Below are positions 26,453 through 36,008 of a stretch of 64,000 nucleotides of DNA, in pieces. Under the pieces are notes generated by a model. It did no database searches. It worked only from the letters and a program-made list of their open reading frames with translations, and was not told where the DNA came from. Position numbers and translations under genes: made by a program. Within the stretch, counting starts at the first letter, position 1. Each line of letters begins with the position of its first letter. The stretch lies in contig OZ242253.1 in the NCBI GenBank assembly GCA_965206975.1, forward strand, positions 3,038,001-3,102,000, written 5' to 3'. Source of the stretch: JAAXGI01 sp965206975. GTDB lineage: Bacteria; Gemmatimonadota; Gemmatimonadetes; Longimicrobiales; Gaopeijiaceae.

Positions 26453-27685
26453 ATGAACTCCGAGCCACAGCCAGCCCCGCCTGAGATCTCGTCCCGCTCC
26501 AGCTCCGCACCGCTCCATCGGAGTCGCCAGCTCCTCCGGGCCTCCGCACCGCTCCTCCTCACGTGTCTCTTAGTCTCTCGACCCGCAGATGCCCAATCGT
26601 TTGGACTCGGACTCTCGACGCGGAGCGGGAGCGCACCCTCGCAGTCGTCGGTCTGGGTCGGCGTGAGGCTGGGCCTCCACGGTTCACCGACGTACGGGCG
26701 AGGCGTGAGTTGGACTTCGCCGGGGCACATGTTCGGACACGGGTACCGGCCCCAGAGGTGGCGTTCGCACGGTCCCACGATCTGGAACGCGCGGCCGGGG
26801 TGCTGGGACGTCGTCCGGGGCCCGTTCCCGCGGGGCCTCCACGGCTGCTTGCCGCCCTGGGGGTACGGCTTCCATTGGTCCCGTCCAGCCTTCGCATGGG
26901 CCCGCTACCCCCTTCCCCTCCCCTACGGGGGTCACTCCTATCTCGGGGACGGGGTATGGAGCAGCAGTTGGTCTCTCAGTCTGCACCTCTCCTTCGGCCG
27001 ATCCTTCGGGTACGGTTGGCGTGGAGGACGCAGGTACGTAGCGGCAGGGTACGGTCACTATGTCGCCTCCCGGTTCGCTCCCTGGGCCGCCCGCCGGGTC
27101 TTCTACGTGGTGCCTGGACCCCGCTCGGGCATCCGGAGTGGGCCACGTGCGCTTCGCACCGCCGCACCGCCGCGAGTCGGGAGTGGTGGCTGGGTCTCCC
27201 GGGCTCGAGTGAGGAGGGAAACGGTTTCGCCCTCCACCCCGACTCGCGCCGCGATGACCCGCACTCGGGCGGCTGCCCCGGCCAGTGAGGCGCAACCGGC
27301 ACACCGACGCACTCTCTCCCGGAGCGGCCCGATCACGAACCAGCCGCCGGCCAGCTCGAACTTCCGGAGAGCCGTACCTCGAGCATCCGTCACTCCCCGC
27401 CGAGAAGCGGGAAGGCCCGAGAATACGCCGAGGGTCGCGCAGGCTCAGAGGTCTCGGCCCGCTGCCCCCCCTCAAGGGACCCGGCCCGCGCCAAGGGCGG
27501 GCTTGGCTCCCCCGGCACGAGCGACCGCGTCGCAAATGAGGGCTGCGGCGCCCCGGCAGGTAACCAGACGCTCGCCGTCGGCCCCGACCCAGCCCCAGCG
27601 AGTGCTGGGAAGAAGCGGTCCCCGGAGCGCCTCCCCGGCGCCGCGGACCCGCGCTTCGAGCCCGGGGCGAAGAACCGCGCGCTGA
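26453..27685 (+). CDS. Exported Arg/Pro/Ser-rich protein of unknown function
   Basis: 410 residues. The ATG at 26453 is preceded by AGGAGGA at ideal spacing. A signal peptide (APLLLTCLLVSRPADAQ) is followed by a Gly/Trp/Tyr-rich middle (about residues 55-210, with several G-Y-G and W-x-R patterns such as GRSFGYGWRGGRR). The C-terminal 180 residues are almost pure Arg, Ala, Pro, Ser and Thr. The tail is strongly basic and probably disordered; binding to an anionic cell-surface polymer or to nucleic acid would be plausible but is a guess. No known domain was recognised. An overlapping frame at 26563-27288 is less protein-like. Confidence 0.55.
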   Translation: MNSEPQPAPPEISSRSSSAPLHRSRQLLRASAPLLLTCLLVSRPADAQSFGLGLSTRSGSAPSQSSVWVGVRLGLHGSPTYGRGVSWTSPGHMFGHGYRPQRWRSHGPTIWNARPGCWDVVRGPFPRGLHGCLPPWGYGFHWSRPAFAWARYPLPLPYGGHSYLGDGVWSSSWSLSLHLSFGRSFGYGWRGGRRYVAAGYGHYVASRFAPWAARRVFYVVPGPRSGIRSGPRALRTAAPPRVGSGGWVSRARVRRETVSPSTPTRAAMTRTRAAAPASEAQPAHRRTLSRSGPITNQPPASSNFRRAVPRASVTPRREAGRPENTPRVAQAQRSRPAAPPQGTRPAPRAGLAPPARATASQMRAAAPRQVTRRSPSAPTQPQRVLGRSGPRSASPAPRTRASSPGRRTAR

Positions 27686-27967
27686 GATTGGGCGTTGCGT
27701 ACAGAGGTGCAGGCTCGGGGGGATCGATACGACGACACGGCCTTCGGTCTCGACTAGGACAACCTGCATCTGGCGTCCTAGCCGGTTCGTCGAGGAGTGA
27801 GCGACGCGCTAGGATCCCAGCCTCCCCGGCGACCACGGGATTTGTCCCTTGGGGGCGGCTCCCCGGGCTCGGCCCGATGGCCCGATGTAGCCGGTTGCTA
27901 GCGCGGCATGACACCGGAGAACGCCGTGTACCCGCCTTCCCGCGGTCGTCGACTCCCGTGTCGACCC
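27686..27967. other. Convergent intergenic region, 282 bp
   Basis: It lies between the end of the Arg-rich protein gene and the end of the MFS carrier gene. No terminator hairpin with a T run and no gene was seen. Confidence 0.4.
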
Positions 27968-29212
27968 TTATCCCTCCCTTCGGCTGATCGCGGGAGGCGC
28001 CTTCGTCGTGGCCGGTAGTAGTGCGGCTCCGAGCACCATTGCCGCGATGATATAGAAGGGCACAGCGAATCCGCCCGTCGCGTCCGCAATCGCGGCGATC
28101 ACCAGCGGACCTACGACGCCCCCGATGCTCCACCCGACGATCATCGCACCGTAGATTCCCCCGGCGTTCTTCGGACCGAAGAAGTCCGCAGCCGTGGCGG
28201 GCATTGTTCCGAAGCCGCCACCGTAGCAGAGGTAGACGAGCGCACCTAGGACGACGAACATCGGCACGGGCGAGGCGCTAGGGAGAAGTCCGAAGCAGAG
28301 GACCTGCAGGGCGAAGATCGCGAAGAATGCGGGCATCCGGCCGATGAAGTCGCTCGCCCACCCCCAGACGACCCGGCCCGCTCCGTTGAACACCGCAAGG
28401 GCGCCGACCACACCTGCGGCTCCGCTCGCACTCATCCCCGCAACCTCGACCGCCGCCGGCGCCGCCTGAGAGATGAGTGCGATTCCAGCCGTTACGTTCA
28501 GCGCCAGGATCGCGGTCAGCACGTACCACTGGGGCGTACGAAGCGCTTCGCCCAGGGTGTAGGACTCTCCTGTGCCCGCGACTCGGGCCGCGGAGCCATC
28601 GAATCCCGGCACTTGGTAACCAGCTGGCGGGTTCCGAAACATCGCCCCGCCCACCACTGTCGCCACGAGGTACGAGAGCCCCAGGGGGAGGAAAACCTGT
28701 GATACATCATCCGCCACCAGGAGGCGGTTCGCCACCGGGGCGGTCACGAGGGCCCCCGCCCCGAACCCGGCTACCGCGACACCGGTGATGAGGCCGCGCT
28801 TGTCGGGAAACCACTTGACGAGCATGGCGATCGGGACGATGTAGCCCGCGCCGAGGCCAAGGCCAGCGATCACTCCATACGTCAAGATAAGGAGCCAGAG
28901 CTGGTCGGGCGTCTGTACGAGAGAGGCGAGCATCACCCCCACGGAGTAGATGATCCCGCCGGCCAGGACGACCGGGCGCGGGCCGATTCGATCCTGGATC
29001 CGCCCCCCCACGAGTGTCCCGACGAAGAGAACCCCGATCGTGACGATGAAGGGGAGCGATGTCTCGGTCCGGCTCCACCCCATCTGGTCGATGAACGGAT
29101 TCACGAAGATGCTCCACGCGTATACCGCGCCGAGCGCCAACTGAACGAGAACCGCCGCTCCCGCGAGTAACCATCGTCCCCGGGTCGGATCGACTCCTCG
29201 AACTCTTGCCAT
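27968..29212 (-). CDS. OFA-type major facilitator carrier (oxalate/formate antiporter family)
   Basis: A 414-residue carrier with 12 hydrophobic segments. The N-terminus LALGAVYAWSIFVNPF and the G-G-R-I-Q-D-R-I-G-P-R loop between helices 2 and 3 are those of the OFA family, whose founder OxlT swaps oxalate for formate; members also carry other monocarboxylates. Later helices include YGVIAGLGLGAGYIVPIAMLVKWFPDKRG. Its gene follows the FdhF/YdeP-type molybdoenzyme gene by 21 bp on the same strand, which supports a formate- or oxalate-linked role, but that is inference. Confidence 0.85.
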   Translation of the reverse strand: MARVRGVDPTRGRWLLAGAAVLVQLALGAVYAWSIFVNPFIDQMGWSRTETSLPFIVTIGVLFVGTLVGGRIQDRIGPRPVVLAGGIIYSVGVMLASLVQTPDQLWLLILTYGVIAGLGLGAGYIVPIAMLVKWFPDKRGLITGVAVAGFGAGALVTAPVANRLLVADDVSQVFLPLGLSYLVATVVGGAMFRNPPAGYQVPGFDGSAARVAGTGESYTLGEALRTPQWYVLTAILALNVTAGIALISQAAPAAVEVAGMSASGAAGVVGALAVFNGAGRVVWGWASDFIGRMPAFFAIFALQVLCFGLLPSASPVPMFVVLGALVYLCYGGGFGTMPATAADFFGPKNAGGIYGAMIVGWSIGGVVGPLVIAAIADATGGFAVPFYIIAAMVLGAALLPATTKAPPAISRREG

Positions 29213-29233
29213 CGGATCCTCCGCTTCGTGGGT

Positions 29234-31495
29234 TCAGTTGCTCGCGAGGGCCGGGCGGGCCGGGGACCCCGGCTTCTCCACGACGACGGCCGCATTGAAG
29301 TCGGGCACACCACCCTGGGGCGAGCGGGCCCGGCGATCGATCAGTACCTGTCCCTCGGGCCAGTGAATCTGGAGGGTTCTCGGTTTGACCGGGCCGATCG
29401 TCGCCCGCCCTCGGAACTCCCCGATCGCATTGCGCAGGACGACCGCCTCGCCGTCCCGGAGTCCGAGCTCCCGGGCATCGGCCTGGTTGATGAGAACCGC
29501 TTCACGCTCCGCTCCATTGAGGGGGTCCCGCCGGCCATGAATGATGCTGTTGAACTGCTTCCCCCGGCGAGTCGTGGCCATGAACATGTCCTCGGGGAGT
29601 TCGACGGCCGGGAGCGGAACGAGGGAGAATCGGGCACGGCCATCCTCGGTGGGAAATTCCCACCCGGCGCAGAGGTGGGAACCGCCGTACTGGAACTGGT
29701 CCCCGAATTTCTCGAGGTGCTGGATCCCGTCGTACATGGGAATCGCCTTGGCGATCTCCGCCCGAATCGCCGCCGTCCCCTCGAAGTGCACCTCTTCCGT
29801 ACGCTCGGGCGACACGCGCTTCGCGAGCTCGCAAAAGATCTCCCACTCGGCGCGTGCTTCGCCGATGCGAGGCCCGGGGATCTCGGGGCTATAGATGACC
29901 CTTCGCTCCGTTGTCGTCTCGGTGACCCCGCCCGTCATCTCGTAGCGTGTCTGAGCCGGGAGGAGGAGCACCGCCTCCTCGGGATCGACGAGCATCTGGC
30001 TCGACATCACGATGTCCAGGTGGCCGCGAATCGGGATCCGGCGAAGCGCCTCGCGGCAGTACGCGGGCTCGGGAAGGACCTCGAGGAAGTTTCCGCCTGA
30101 GCTGATCAGGACATCGAGTTGCCCTGCGTGCCCCGCATCGATCATCTCGGGTGCCGTGAGTCCCCGGGCCACGGGCACCTTGAAGCCCCAGAGGTCTGAG
30201 AAGCGGTGGCCGTTCTCCTCCGTCAGCGGGACGCCCCCGGGGAAGACCGTCGCGTATGCCCCCATCTCCGCCCCGCCCTGTACGCCTGAGTGGCCCCGAA
30301 TCGGCATCACCCCGCACTTATCCCGTCCGACGAAGCCCTTCGTGAGTGCCAGGTTCACGATCGCGCGGACGTTGTCCTCTCCGAACTCGTGCTGGGTGAT
30401 CCCCATGCTCCAGACGAGTACGGCGGTGTCGGCGTCTCTGAGCATCTCGGCAAAGGCCTCCATCTCGCTCCTCGGGACTCCCGCCACCGCCTCGAGCTCC
30501 TCGAAACTCTGCGCTTCCAGGGCACGCGTGAGCTCCTCGAAGCCTGACACGTGCGCCTCGATGAAAGCTCGGTCCACCCAGTCGCGTTCGATCATCACCT
30601 TGAGCGTCCCGTTCAGGAACCCGATGTCTCCGCCTACATTCACGAGGAAGAAGCGGTCCGTGATCCGTGTTCCGAAGACCGCACTCTCCGCATTGGAGGG
30701 CACCCAGTAGCGCTCCATCCCGGGCTCGCGGTAGCTGTTGATCGTAACGACCTTCGTCCCCGCCTTTTTGGCCTTGTATAGGTACTTCATCGCGACGGGC
30801 TGGTTGTTCGCTACGTTCGAGCCGATGAAGACGACGAGATCGCTCCCGATCCAGTCGGTGTACGAGCACGTCGTCGCACCCACTCCGAGGGAGCCCTTCA
30901 GGCCGAACGTGCTCGGCGAATGGCAGACCCGGGCTGCGTTGTCGATCGAGTTCGTGCCCATGGCCCGCACCGCCTTCTGGGCTGCGTAGTACGTCTCGTT
31001 TGGCTGACCCCGGCTCGTGAGGTAGAACCCGAGCCGATCCGGGGAAGAGGCTCGTATCCGAACGCTGAGTGTCTCGAGAGCCTCGTCCCAGCCGATCCGC
31101 GAGAAGCCGGCCTCGCCGGGGCGCCGGATCATCGGGTACGGAAGCCGGCCGAGGGACCTGAGCTCCCCGCCGGACATGCGGCGGAGGCTTGCCACGTCGG
31201 AGAGGGCCTCCACGTCGAGCGCGGGCATCGTGTTCAGCCGAAGGAGGCGGAGGCGGACGTTGCAGAGGTGGACCTCGTCCAGGGTCCAGTCGCGAAGTCC
31301 CATCGTACCGAGCGAACACCCGTCGCACGTTCCCTGGGTGAGGATGCGCCACGCGTAGCCGAGTTGGTCCCGGTTCTCCTGGAGCGCCTTCGTGAGTTCC
31401 AAGTAGTTGTTCGGGCGCTGCTCGCCGATCCCGAAGGGCTTCCAACTCGCCCAGTTCGCCGGATCTAGGAGCTTGCCGCCACGACCCTTGCCCAT
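29234..31495 (-). CDS. FdhF/YdeP-type molybdopterin oxidoreductase
   Basis: A 753-residue catalytic subunit of the formate-dehydrogenase-alpha-like YdeP family. An N-terminal cysteine motif GTCDGCSLGT and a later H-L-C-N are possible iron-sulfur ligands. The molybdenum-side residues are NAARVCHSPST, giving a cysteine as probable metal ligand, and a C-terminal dinucleotide-binding domain (NQADARELGLRDGEAVVLRN) closes the protein. There is no twin-arginine leader, so it is cytoplasmic. YdeP-family physiological substrates are poorly defined; formate is suggested by the neighbouring OFA carrier and the divergent fdhD. Start ATG at 31495. Confidence 0.88.
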   Translation of the reverse strand: MGKGRGGKLLDPANWASWKPFGIGEQRPNNYLELTKALQENRDQLGYAWRILTQGTCDGCSLGTMGLRDWTLDEVHLCNVRLRLLRLNTMPALDVEALSDVASLRRMSGGELRSLGRLPYPMIRRPGEAGFSRIGWDEALETLSVRIRASSPDRLGFYLTSRGQPNETYYAAQKAVRAMGTNSIDNAARVCHSPSTFGLKGSLGVGATTCSYTDWIGSDLVVFIGSNVANNQPVAMKYLYKAKKAGTKVVTINSYREPGMERYWVPSNAESAVFGTRITDRFFLVNVGGDIGFLNGTLKVMIERDWVDRAFIEAHVSGFEELTRALEAQSFEELEAVAGVPRSEMEAFAEMLRDADTAVLVWSMGITQHEFGEDNVRAIVNLALTKGFVGRDKCGVMPIRGHSGVQGGAEMGAYATVFPGGVPLTEENGHRFSDLWGFKVPVARGLTAPEMIDAGHAGQLDVLISSGGNFLEVLPEPAYCREALRRIPIRGHLDIVMSSQMLVDPEEAVLLLPAQTRYEMTGGVTETTTERRVIYSPEIPGPRIGEARAEWEIFCELAKRVSPERTEEVHFEGTAAIRAEIAKAIPMYDGIQHLEKFGDQFQYGGSHLCAGWEFPTEDGRARFSLVPLPAVELPEDMFMATTRRGKQFNSIIHGRRDPLNGAEREAVLINQADARELGLRDGEAVVLRNAIGEFRGRATIGPVKPRTLQIHWPEGQVLIDRRARSPQGGVPDFNAAVVVEKPGSPARPALASN

Positions 31496-31704
31496 CGCCC
31501 CTCCCTATTGCAGCTCGACGCCGATTCCCACGGCGATCGAGTACACGAGATTCCGTCCGTCCGCCCGGTGGTGCTGGACCCTGCCGAGCGTCGGTGCCTA
31601 CATTCTACGGTGTGTGCCGAGACCGCTCACGATCCGCCGACCCGTCGCCGGCGGGTGCCGCGTCACCGCTCCCATACTGAAGGGGCGCACGTGATGGAGA
31701 CAAG

Positions 31705-32652
31705 TTGATCGTCCCTGGGCCGCGGGCGCTCCGCCGCTGGGTGTCCCGTTTTCGCGGGGGGCGGCTTTCCCGCCGAAGGGATGTCGTGGCGGTCGAGGAG
31801 CCCCTCGAACTCCGCGTGCAGTGGCACGAGAACGGGGAGAGCCGCACGCGAAGCGTCGCCGTGACGATGCGGACCCCCGGCGACGATTTCGAATTGGCGG
31901 CCGGCTTCCTCTTCTCCGAAGGCCTCCTCGGGTTGGCCGCCGACGTGCGGGAGATCGCCTACTGTGGCGACGATGGGCCCACGGAGTTCAACCGGGTCAC
32001 GATCCGGCTCAAGCGAGGCGTCGTCTTCGACACGGCGCTGATCGACAGGAACTTCTATGCAACCTCCAGTTGTGGCGTCTGCGGGAAGGGCTCGCTGGAG
32101 GCCCTCGAAATCCGGGGCGCAGTCCCGTTCTGCGACGTGGCCGAGGTGTCCGAGCCGGGCGGCGGGCCTGCGCCGCCTAGCGGCACGGACCCTGGTCCGA
32201 ACCGGCCGCTCGGGCCTCTCCTCTCCTCCGATACCCTCGTCTCGCTCCCGGAGCAGCTTCGAGACGGCCAGGCCGTCTTTCACCGTACCGGCGGCCTACA
32301 CGGCGCTGGTCTCTTCCGTCCGGAAGGGACGCTCGAGCTCTTGCGAGAGGACGTGGGGCGGCACAACGCCGTGGACAAAGTCATCGGGCGGGCGTTTCTC
32401 GACGGGAGACTACCGCTCCACGAGAGGATCCTCGTGGTCAGCGGGAGAACTTCCTTCGAGATCATGCAGAAGGCGCTCACGGCCGGGATCCCCGTCGTCG
32501 CCGCCGTCGGGGCCCCCTCTACCCTGGCCGTGGAGATCGCACGGGAGTACGGGATGACGCTTGCCGGATTCGTGCGTGACGGCGGTTTCAATCTCTATTC
32601 CGTACCGGAGCGGGTCCGGGTGCCGGGGAGCTTTTCGCCCCCACGGGGGTAG
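31705..32652 (+). CDS. fdhD: FdhD, sulfurtransferase/accessory factor for formate dehydrogenase
   Basis: 315 residues. FdhD passes sulfur from IscS to the molybdenum cofactor so that formate dehydrogenases become active. The redox cysteines are in SSCGVCGKGS; the conserved segments FELAAGFLFSEGL, TGGLHGAGLF, EDVGRHNAVDKVIG and VSGRTSFEIMQKA are all present. Start is the TTG at 31705, six bases after GGAGA; no ATG is near. It is transcribed away from the YdeP-type enzyme gene, and the 209-bp gap between them must hold both promoters. Confidence 0.95.
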   Translation: MIVPGPRALRRWVSRFRGGRLSRRRDVVAVEEPLELRVQWHENGESRTRSVAVTMRTPGDDFELAAGFLFSEGLLGLAADVREIAYCGDDGPTEFNRVTIRLKRGVVFDTALIDRNFYATSSCGVCGKGSLEALEIRGAVPFCDVAEVSEPGGGPAPPSGTDPGPNRPLGPLLSSDTLVSLPEQLRDGQAVFHRTGGLHGAGLFRPEGTLELLREDVGRHNAVDKVIGRAFLDGRLPLHERILVVSGRTSFEIMQKALTAGIPVVAAVGAPSTLAVEIAREYGMTLAGFVRDGGFNLYSVPERVRVPGSFSPPRG

Positions 32653-32662
32653 TAGTTGTGCT

Positions 32663-33448
32663 ATGGGTGATTTCTTGGTGACGCGCCGTCTGGCGCTCCT
32701 CGCGGTGCTGTCCGCCGGACTCGTCTCGGCCTGCCAGGTGGGGTCGCCCGGGGGCCCGGCGGAGATCGTCGCGGCATCGATCGATCGCCACGGGGGCGAT
32801 GGCTTCGACCGGGTCCACCTGACGTGGGACTTTCGCGGCGTCCCCTTCGAGGTCATCCGCTACGACGGGAGCTTCCGCTACCAGCGGACCGTGGAGGATT
32901 CGCTTGGGTCTCCCGTCGTTGAGGTCATCCAGAACGAAGGCTCCTGGGTCGAGGTGGATGGCGAGCGCCGGGAGTTGGACCCCCAGAGCCGGGCTCGACT
33001 CGAAACCGCTGTCAACTCGGTCGTCTACTTCGGCTTCCTCCCATTCCACCTAGACGATCCGCCCGTTCGCGCCACCGACCTGGGGACGGGCGAGTTAGCA
33101 GGGGAGCCGTACCGGAAGATCGGGATCACCTTCGAGCAGGAGGGCGGCGGGCCGGATTGGGAGGACCGCTTCATCTACTGGTTCCACGAAGTGGACGGCC
33201 AGCTCGACTATCTCGCGTACCGCGAGGCCGCCGATGTCGAGACGACCCGGTTTCGGCGAGCCGTGAACCGGAGAGAGATCGGGGGCCTTCTCGTCCAGGA
33301 CTACGAGAACTACACCGGCGACCCGGACGTCGGCGACGTAGCTGACTACGATCGGCTCTTCGAGGCGGGACGCCTCCGGCTCGTCTCGATGGTCGAGTTC
33401 GAAAACCTGGCAGTGCGGGTTCCGGCCGGAGCTCCGGAGAGCCCTTAG
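32663..33448 (+). CDS. DUF6503-like lipoprotein
   Basis: 261 residues with a lipobox (G-L-V-S-A-C) after a short leader, so a probable outer- or inner-membrane lipoprotein. The mature part has the features I know from DUF6503 proteins of Bacteroidota: an early I-D-R-H-G-G-D segment, VHLTWDFRGVPFEV, the VNSVVYFGFLPF stretch and ITFEQEGGGPDWEDRFIYW. Function unknown. It follows fdhD by 10 bp and may be cotranscribed, but the pairing has no obvious logic. Start ATG at 32663. Confidence 0.78.
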   Translation: MGDFLVTRRLALLAVLSAGLVSACQVGSPGGPAEIVAASIDRHGGDGFDRVHLTWDFRGVPFEVIRYDGSFRYQRTVEDSLGSPVVEVIQNEGSWVEVDGERRELDPQSRARLETAVNSVVYFGFLPFHLDDPPVRATDLGTGELAGEPYRKIGITFEQEGGGPDWEDRFIYWFHEVDGQLDYLAYREAADVETTRFRRAVNRREIGGLLVQDYENYTGDPDVGDVADYDRLFEAGRLRLVSMVEFENLAVRVPAGAPESP

Positions 33449-33477
33449 AGTTGGAAGTACACGGATCACCCGGCGAA

Positions 33478-33506
33478 TTGCCTTCGATGGCGGTCACGCG
33501 TATCCT
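33478..33506 (+). promoter_or_regulatory. Candidate promoter of the PQQ dehydrogenase gene
   Basis: TTGCCT (33478-33483), a 17-bp spacer and TATCCT (33501-33506) lie about 60 bp before the ATG. Each hexamer matches 4 of 6 positions of the sigma70 consensus; spacing is ideal. Confidence 0.4.
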
Positions 33507-33565
33507 TTGCCGGGCATTTTCTTTCGCGGCCAGCGGCCGCTCTCACTACAGCGAGGACCTCGACG

Positions 33566-35641
33566 ATGTCTGACGGAAAATCCTTGGGGGTGCTGCGCCA
33601 CTGCGCTCTGTTCGGCTTGACCCTCGCCATCGGGCTTTCTTCGCCCGTCGAGGGTGTAGCGCAGGGTCCGGGTACGGAGAACGGCGGGTGGCGGCACCTG
33701 GGCGGGGACGCCTGGCACACTCGGTACTCGACCTCGACACAGATCACGGCCTCGAACTTCGAGGACCTGGAGGTCGCCTGGCGCTTCGACGGTGCGAGCT
33801 TCGGCCCCACCACCTCTCGTGCCACTGGGAGTCTTGTGGGCGACAGGTTGATCACGGTCATGGGCGAGCGCCGTGCGGTCGTCGCCCTCGACGCCGCTAC
33901 GGGCGAGCTCGAGTGGACGTTCATCGAGCCCAACACGGGGCGCTGGGAGTATTCAATGCGCGCCGGCTACGGGAAGGGGGTCGCGATGGGCGAGATCGAC
34001 GGTCGCGACGTGGTCTATATCACGACGCCCGCCTTCTTCCTTCACGCCCTCGACGCCGAGACCGGACAACCCCTGGAGAACTGGGGTGAGCAGATCCCCC
34101 TCCCGGGATTCCCGGGCTCGGGAAGCGTGGACCTTCTCGCGGACCTCATTGAGGACTGGGGACCCTGGCAGAATCACGTGGCGGACGGGGGCGAGTACGA
34201 CGCCGATGTGGGGCTCCCCCTCGAGCTCGGCTACATCACTTCTTCCTCCCCGCCGATCGTCGTCAACGACGTGGTCGTCGTCGGGAACTCGGCGGAGCAG
34301 GGCTACCACCAGACCCGCATCGAGAACGTGCCGGGCGACATCTTGGGCTACGACGCACGGACCGGAGAGTTCATGTGGAAGTTCAACGTGATTCCGCGAC
34401 CGGGCGAGTTCGGGCACGAGACGTGGGAGAACGACGCGTGGGAGTGGACGGGTGACGTCTCGTCTTGGGCCCCCATGTCCGCGGATCCCGAGCTCGGGCT
34501 CGTCTACATCCCCACGAACGGGGCCACCCAGGACTTCTACGGCGGATTCCGGCCCGGGGACAACCTCTTCAGCACGAGCTTGATTGCGCTGGATGTCCGG
34601 ACGGGCGAGCGCCGTTGGCACTACCAGCTCGTCCATCACGACATCTGGAACTACGATACCCCCGTGCATCCAGTCCTCATGGACGTGACCGTGGATGGGG
34701 AGGAGGTCCAGGGGATCTACCAGGCGACGAAGCAGAACTTCCTCTACGCGCTGAACAGGGAGACGGGTGAGCCCATCTGGCCCATCGAGGAGCGGCCGGC
34801 GCCGCAGTCGAATGTCCCGGGTGAACAGCTTTCCCCGACACAGCCCTTCCCCACGCGGCCCGCAGCGTACGACACGCAGGGCCGCTCGGAGGAGCACCTG
34901 ATCGACTATACGCCGGAACTCCGCGCGCGCGCGCACCAAGTCGCGCTCGCGGGCGATCACTACGCCCCGCTCTTCAACCCGCCGACGCACGTAGGAAATG
35001 AGCAGGACGCGGGTCCGGCGCGACTCTGCGGGGGCGGGGGCGGAGGATCAAACACGACGGGCCCGCCTGCTGGGGACCCGGTCGCCGGGATCATCTTCGT
35101 GGCCTCCACGAGTAACTGCAGCTACGAGTTCCTGATGCCCGGGAATGAGTCGCCGATGGACGGCCCGGAGATGACAGGTCAGACGCTCACGCGCTGGGTG
35201 CGCGGGGCGGAGGGTGGTCAGCGGCCGCCCGAGGACATCGAGGGCCTCTCGATCTGGCGTGGACCTGTGGGTCGGATCACGGCCATCGACCTGAACACGG
35301 GCGATTTCCTCTGGGTGATCCCAGCAGGCCACGCGGCGCAGGAAGATCAGGACTTCATCCGGAATCACCCACTCCTTCAGGGTGTTTCCGGGGTGGACTA
35401 CGATCGCGGGCGTTCCCAGAATGTGGCAATGGTGGCTACCCCCACCCTGCTCATGTACGGTGGCATGGATGCCGACGACAGCTGGAAGCTCTTCGCCATC
35501 AACAAGCTGACCGGTGAGGAGGTTGGAGCAATCGATATCCCGGGCGGGACCCGCTACGGGATGTCCACGTGGACGTACGAGGGACGTCAGTACGTGATCG
35601 TGCAGCTTCAGGACGGACTGGCGGCTTACGCGCTTCCGTAG
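33566..35641 (+). CDS. Secreted PQQ-dependent alcohol/sugar dehydrogenase-like protein
   Basis: 691 residues. After a signal peptide (ALFGLTLAIGLSSPVEGVAQ) comes an eight-bladed quinoprotein propeller: the docking motifs recur as A-x-D-x-x-T-G-x-x-x-W-x (for example ALDAATGELEWTF, GYDARTGEFMWKF, ALDVRTGERRWHYQ, DLNTGDFLWVIP). The active-site segment QLVHHDIWNYDTPVHP is typical of type-I/II dehydrogenases. There is no CxxCH heme motif, so electrons leave to a separate acceptor, and the vicinal Cys pair of methanol dehydrogenase is absent. A Gly-rich insert lies around residue 495. No pqq synthesis gene is in the window. A strong terminator follows. Confidence 0.87.
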   Translation: MSDGKSLGVLRHCALFGLTLAIGLSSPVEGVAQGPGTENGGWRHLGGDAWHTRYSTSTQITASNFEDLEVAWRFDGASFGPTTSRATGSLVGDRLITVMGERRAVVALDAATGELEWTFIEPNTGRWEYSMRAGYGKGVAMGEIDGRDVVYITTPAFFLHALDAETGQPLENWGEQIPLPGFPGSGSVDLLADLIEDWGPWQNHVADGGEYDADVGLPLELGYITSSSPPIVVNDVVVVGNSAEQGYHQTRIENVPGDILGYDARTGEFMWKFNVIPRPGEFGHETWENDAWEWTGDVSSWAPMSADPELGLVYIPTNGATQDFYGGFRPGDNLFSTSLIALDVRTGERRWHYQLVHHDIWNYDTPVHPVLMDVTVDGEEVQGIYQATKQNFLYALNRETGEPIWPIEERPAPQSNVPGEQLSPTQPFPTRPAAYDTQGRSEEHLIDYTPELRARAHQVALAGDHYAPLFNPPTHVGNEQDAGPARLCGGGGGGSNTTGPPAGDPVAGIIFVASTSNCSYEFLMPGNESPMDGPEMTGQTLTRWVRGAEGGQRPPEDIEGLSIWRGPVGRITAIDLNTGDFLWVIPAGHAAQEDQDFIRNHPLLQGVSGVDYDRGRSQNVAMVATPTLLMYGGMDADDSWKLFAINKLTGEEVGAIDIPGGTRYGMSTWTYEGRQYVIVQLQDGLAAYALP

Positions 35642-35666
35642 TTGCACGCTTCGCGGGTAGGGCGGC

Positions 35667-35705
35667 AAAAACGCCCCGGAGGCTCTTAGCCTCCGGGGCG
35701 TTTTT
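35667..35705 (+). terminator. Rho-independent terminator after the PQQ dehydrogenase gene
   Basis: A perfect stem AACGCCCCGGAGGCT pairs with its complement across a tiny loop (35681-35688), preceded by A5 and followed by T5. It can act on both strands. It starts 26 bp after the stop codon. Confidence 0.95.
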
Positions 35706-36008
35706 CTCGCTTCGGCCCGGAAACGACCGGCGTATGTGAGAGCCCTCTGTCGGTCCGTGCGCGCGGGGATCTCGGCTGCGGACGTAGAGCATATGCTCCA
35801 CTTCTCCTCCTTCCCCCTAGGCGCCCCTGGATCTGGCCTGGCCACCTCGGTTATCCTGGCCCGGTCCGCACGTCGTCCAAGAGCTGTTCGCGACAGTCTT
35901 CGGCGGCTCGCCAGCACTCCTCGGATGGTTTCAATGCGTTTGCGCCGGCTGGATCGGCGGTCTCAAGCGGTGAACGCAACATCTTGGTAATGATCAGCTC
36001 ATTGCCAG
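35706..36008. other. Intergenic region, 303 bp, before the IS30 remnant
   Basis: No gene recognised. AATGATCAGCTCATT at 35987-36001 forms a small palindrome just outside the transposase frame and could be a relic of the element end, but no matching inverted repeat was found downstream. Confidence 0.35.

Noticed and set aside
26563..27288. Alternative frame inside the Arg-rich exported protein gene
   Set aside because: It has no ribosome site or leader; the chosen frame has both.
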